Shown: one piece after another, positions 5,105-5,834 of the stretch | How positions within the stretch are numbered: position 1 is the stretch's first letter | Layout of the letters: each line of letters begins with the position of its first letter | Notes under the pieces: generated by a model | Database searches by the model: none | The model's input: the letters and a program-made list of their open reading frames with translations, nothing else | Told to the model about the DNA's origin: nothing | Source of the DNA: Treponema sp. | GTDB lineage: Bacteria; Spirochaetota; Spirochaetia; Treponematales; Breznakiellaceae | Assembly (NCBI GenBank): GCA_031257715.1 | Contig: JAIROE010000263.1 | Location: 1 to 5,834, forward strand | Direction of reading: 5' to 3' | Length of the DNA: 5,834 nt | Translations under genes and position numbers: made by a program

Positions 5105-5834
5105 ATGGACGCTTTTGAAAAATTCTACGGAAAAGACGCATCGTTTTTTGCCTCGAAAAATTGTTCCTTCACCGCCGCCGAGATAGCCCAGCAGCCGGCC
5201 GTGTGGCGGGAGCTCTGCGAAATCCTCGAAACGAAAAGGGCCTTGATCGCGGATTTTTTCGGCAGGGCGGATGTTTCAAAAAGGCGGGTGATCTTGAGCG
5301 GCGCGGGAAGTTCCGCCTTTGTCGGGGAAGCGGCGTCCGCCATAATAGGCGCCCGAAGCCGCATTCCCTGCGCGGCGGTGCATACGACGGATATTGTTTC
5401 TTCCCCCTATTCATTTCTCTTTGAGGACATACCATCCCTGTTTGTTTCCTTTGGCCGTTCGGGCAACAGCCCGGAATCCGCCGGGGCGGTGGAATACGCC
5501 CGCTGTATAGTGAGGGATCTGTACGAGGCGGCGGTAGTGTGCGACGGGAAAAGCGGTCTTGCAAGGATAACCGCCGAGTCGGATAAAGGCCTTTCCCTTG
5601 TTCTGCCGGAAAAAACCAACGACAGGGGATTTGCCATGACGAGCAGCTTTACGTCAATGCTGCTCGCGTGCTTTGCCCTTTTCAGTCATGAAGAAATTGA
5701 CGCGGTTACGGCAGACATCAGGCGTTTGGCGGATAATCTTGAACAGGGGGCGCTTTTCCTTTCGGAGTCGGCCGAAAGACTTGCCGGGGAACAGTATGCG
5801 CGGCTTGCCGTTCTTGGGAGCGGTTGTTGCAGGG
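5105..5834 (+). CDS. agaS: AgaS-family SIS-domain sugar isomerase/deaminase, N-terminal part
   Basis: The first 243 codons are present; the gene runs off the right edge (family length is about 385). AgaS proteins act on galactosamine 6-phosphate or related phosphosugars, giving tagatose 6-phosphate and ammonia, in N-acetylgalactosamine/galactosamine pathways. Visible motifs are TAAEIAQQPAVW (23-34), the first SIS-domain phosphate loop GAGSSAFVGE (66-75), TTDIVSSP (94-101), VSFGRSGNSPES (114-125) and FAMTSSFTSM (176-185). The edge cuts just as the second SIS domain begins (LAVLGSG, 234-240). These motifs are near-identical to E. coli AgaS, apart from GAGS for GAGT and FGRSG for FARSG. AGGGG (5094-5098) lies 6 nt before the ATG. 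It follows the aldolase gene by 40 nt on the same strand, so product and neighbour fit one pathway: AgaS product, kinase (not seen), then aldolase. Confidence 0.92.
   Translation, partial: MDAFEKFYGKDASFFASKNCSFTAAEIAQQPAVWRELCEILETKRALIADFFGRADVSKRRVILSGAGSSAFVGEAASAIIGARSRIPCAAVHTTDIVSSPYSFLFEDIPSLFVSFGRSGNSPESAGAVEYARCIVRDLYEAAVVCDGKSGLARITAESDKGLSLVLPEKTNDRGFAMTSSFTSMLLACFALFSHEEIDAVTADIRRLADNLEQGALFLSESAERLAGEQYARLAVLGSGCCR

Noticed and set aside
5169..5637. Several - strand frames across the agaS region
   Set aside because: The + strand frame here carries every AgaS motif; the opposite frames are Arg/Pro-rich and featureless.

Overview
The window looks like a chromosomal carbohydrate-uptake and catabolism locus from a bacterium of roughly 50% GC. 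The first gene of the transporter has a lipoprotein signal with a loose lipobox (VTGC), the sugar ABC transporter lacks a local ATPase, and the first intergenic region is dense in palindromes. Together these suggest a spirochaete, perhaps a host-associated Treponema relative. That is inference from style only; no rRNA or species marker is present.

Layout, left to right. Positions 1-169 hold the C-terminus of an amidohydrolase-2-type metal hydrolase on the + strand. Positions 170-329 have no gene but hold a compact palindromic block (183-310) with imperfect terminal inverted repeats and three hairpins. Positions 330-3365 form a + strand operon: a lipoprotein sugar-binding protein, then two CUT1-type permeases. 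A perfect 10-bp hairpin lies between the binding-protein and first-permease genes, placed between a strong Shine-Dalgarno sequence and the permease start codon. The second permease starts directly after the stop codon of the first. Converging on this operon is a GntR/HutC-type regulator with a UTRA sensor domain (3401-4138, - strand). An AT-rich, palindrome-filled divergent control region (about 4136-4191) separates it from a class II aldolase of the GatY/KbaY type (4192-5064, + strand). A second AT-rich motif related to that control region lies in the 40-nt gap before an agaS-like gene (5105 to the right edge, incomplete).

How the genes fit together: the binding protein and permeases would import a sugar or amino sugar, powered by an ATPase encoded elsewhere. 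The AgaS-type isomerase/deaminase and the tagatose-bisphosphate aldolase-type enzyme would feed a galactosamine- or tagatose-type phosphosugar into glycolysis. The UTRA-domain repressor would sense a phosphorylated intermediate. The needed kinase(s), and a deacetylase if the substrate is N-acetylated, are not in the window. The upstream amidohydrolase is a possible but unproven participant. The individual gene families are well known; the most unusual items are regulatory: the 128-bp palindromic element, the hairpin-bridged ribosome binding site, and the paired AT-rich operators.
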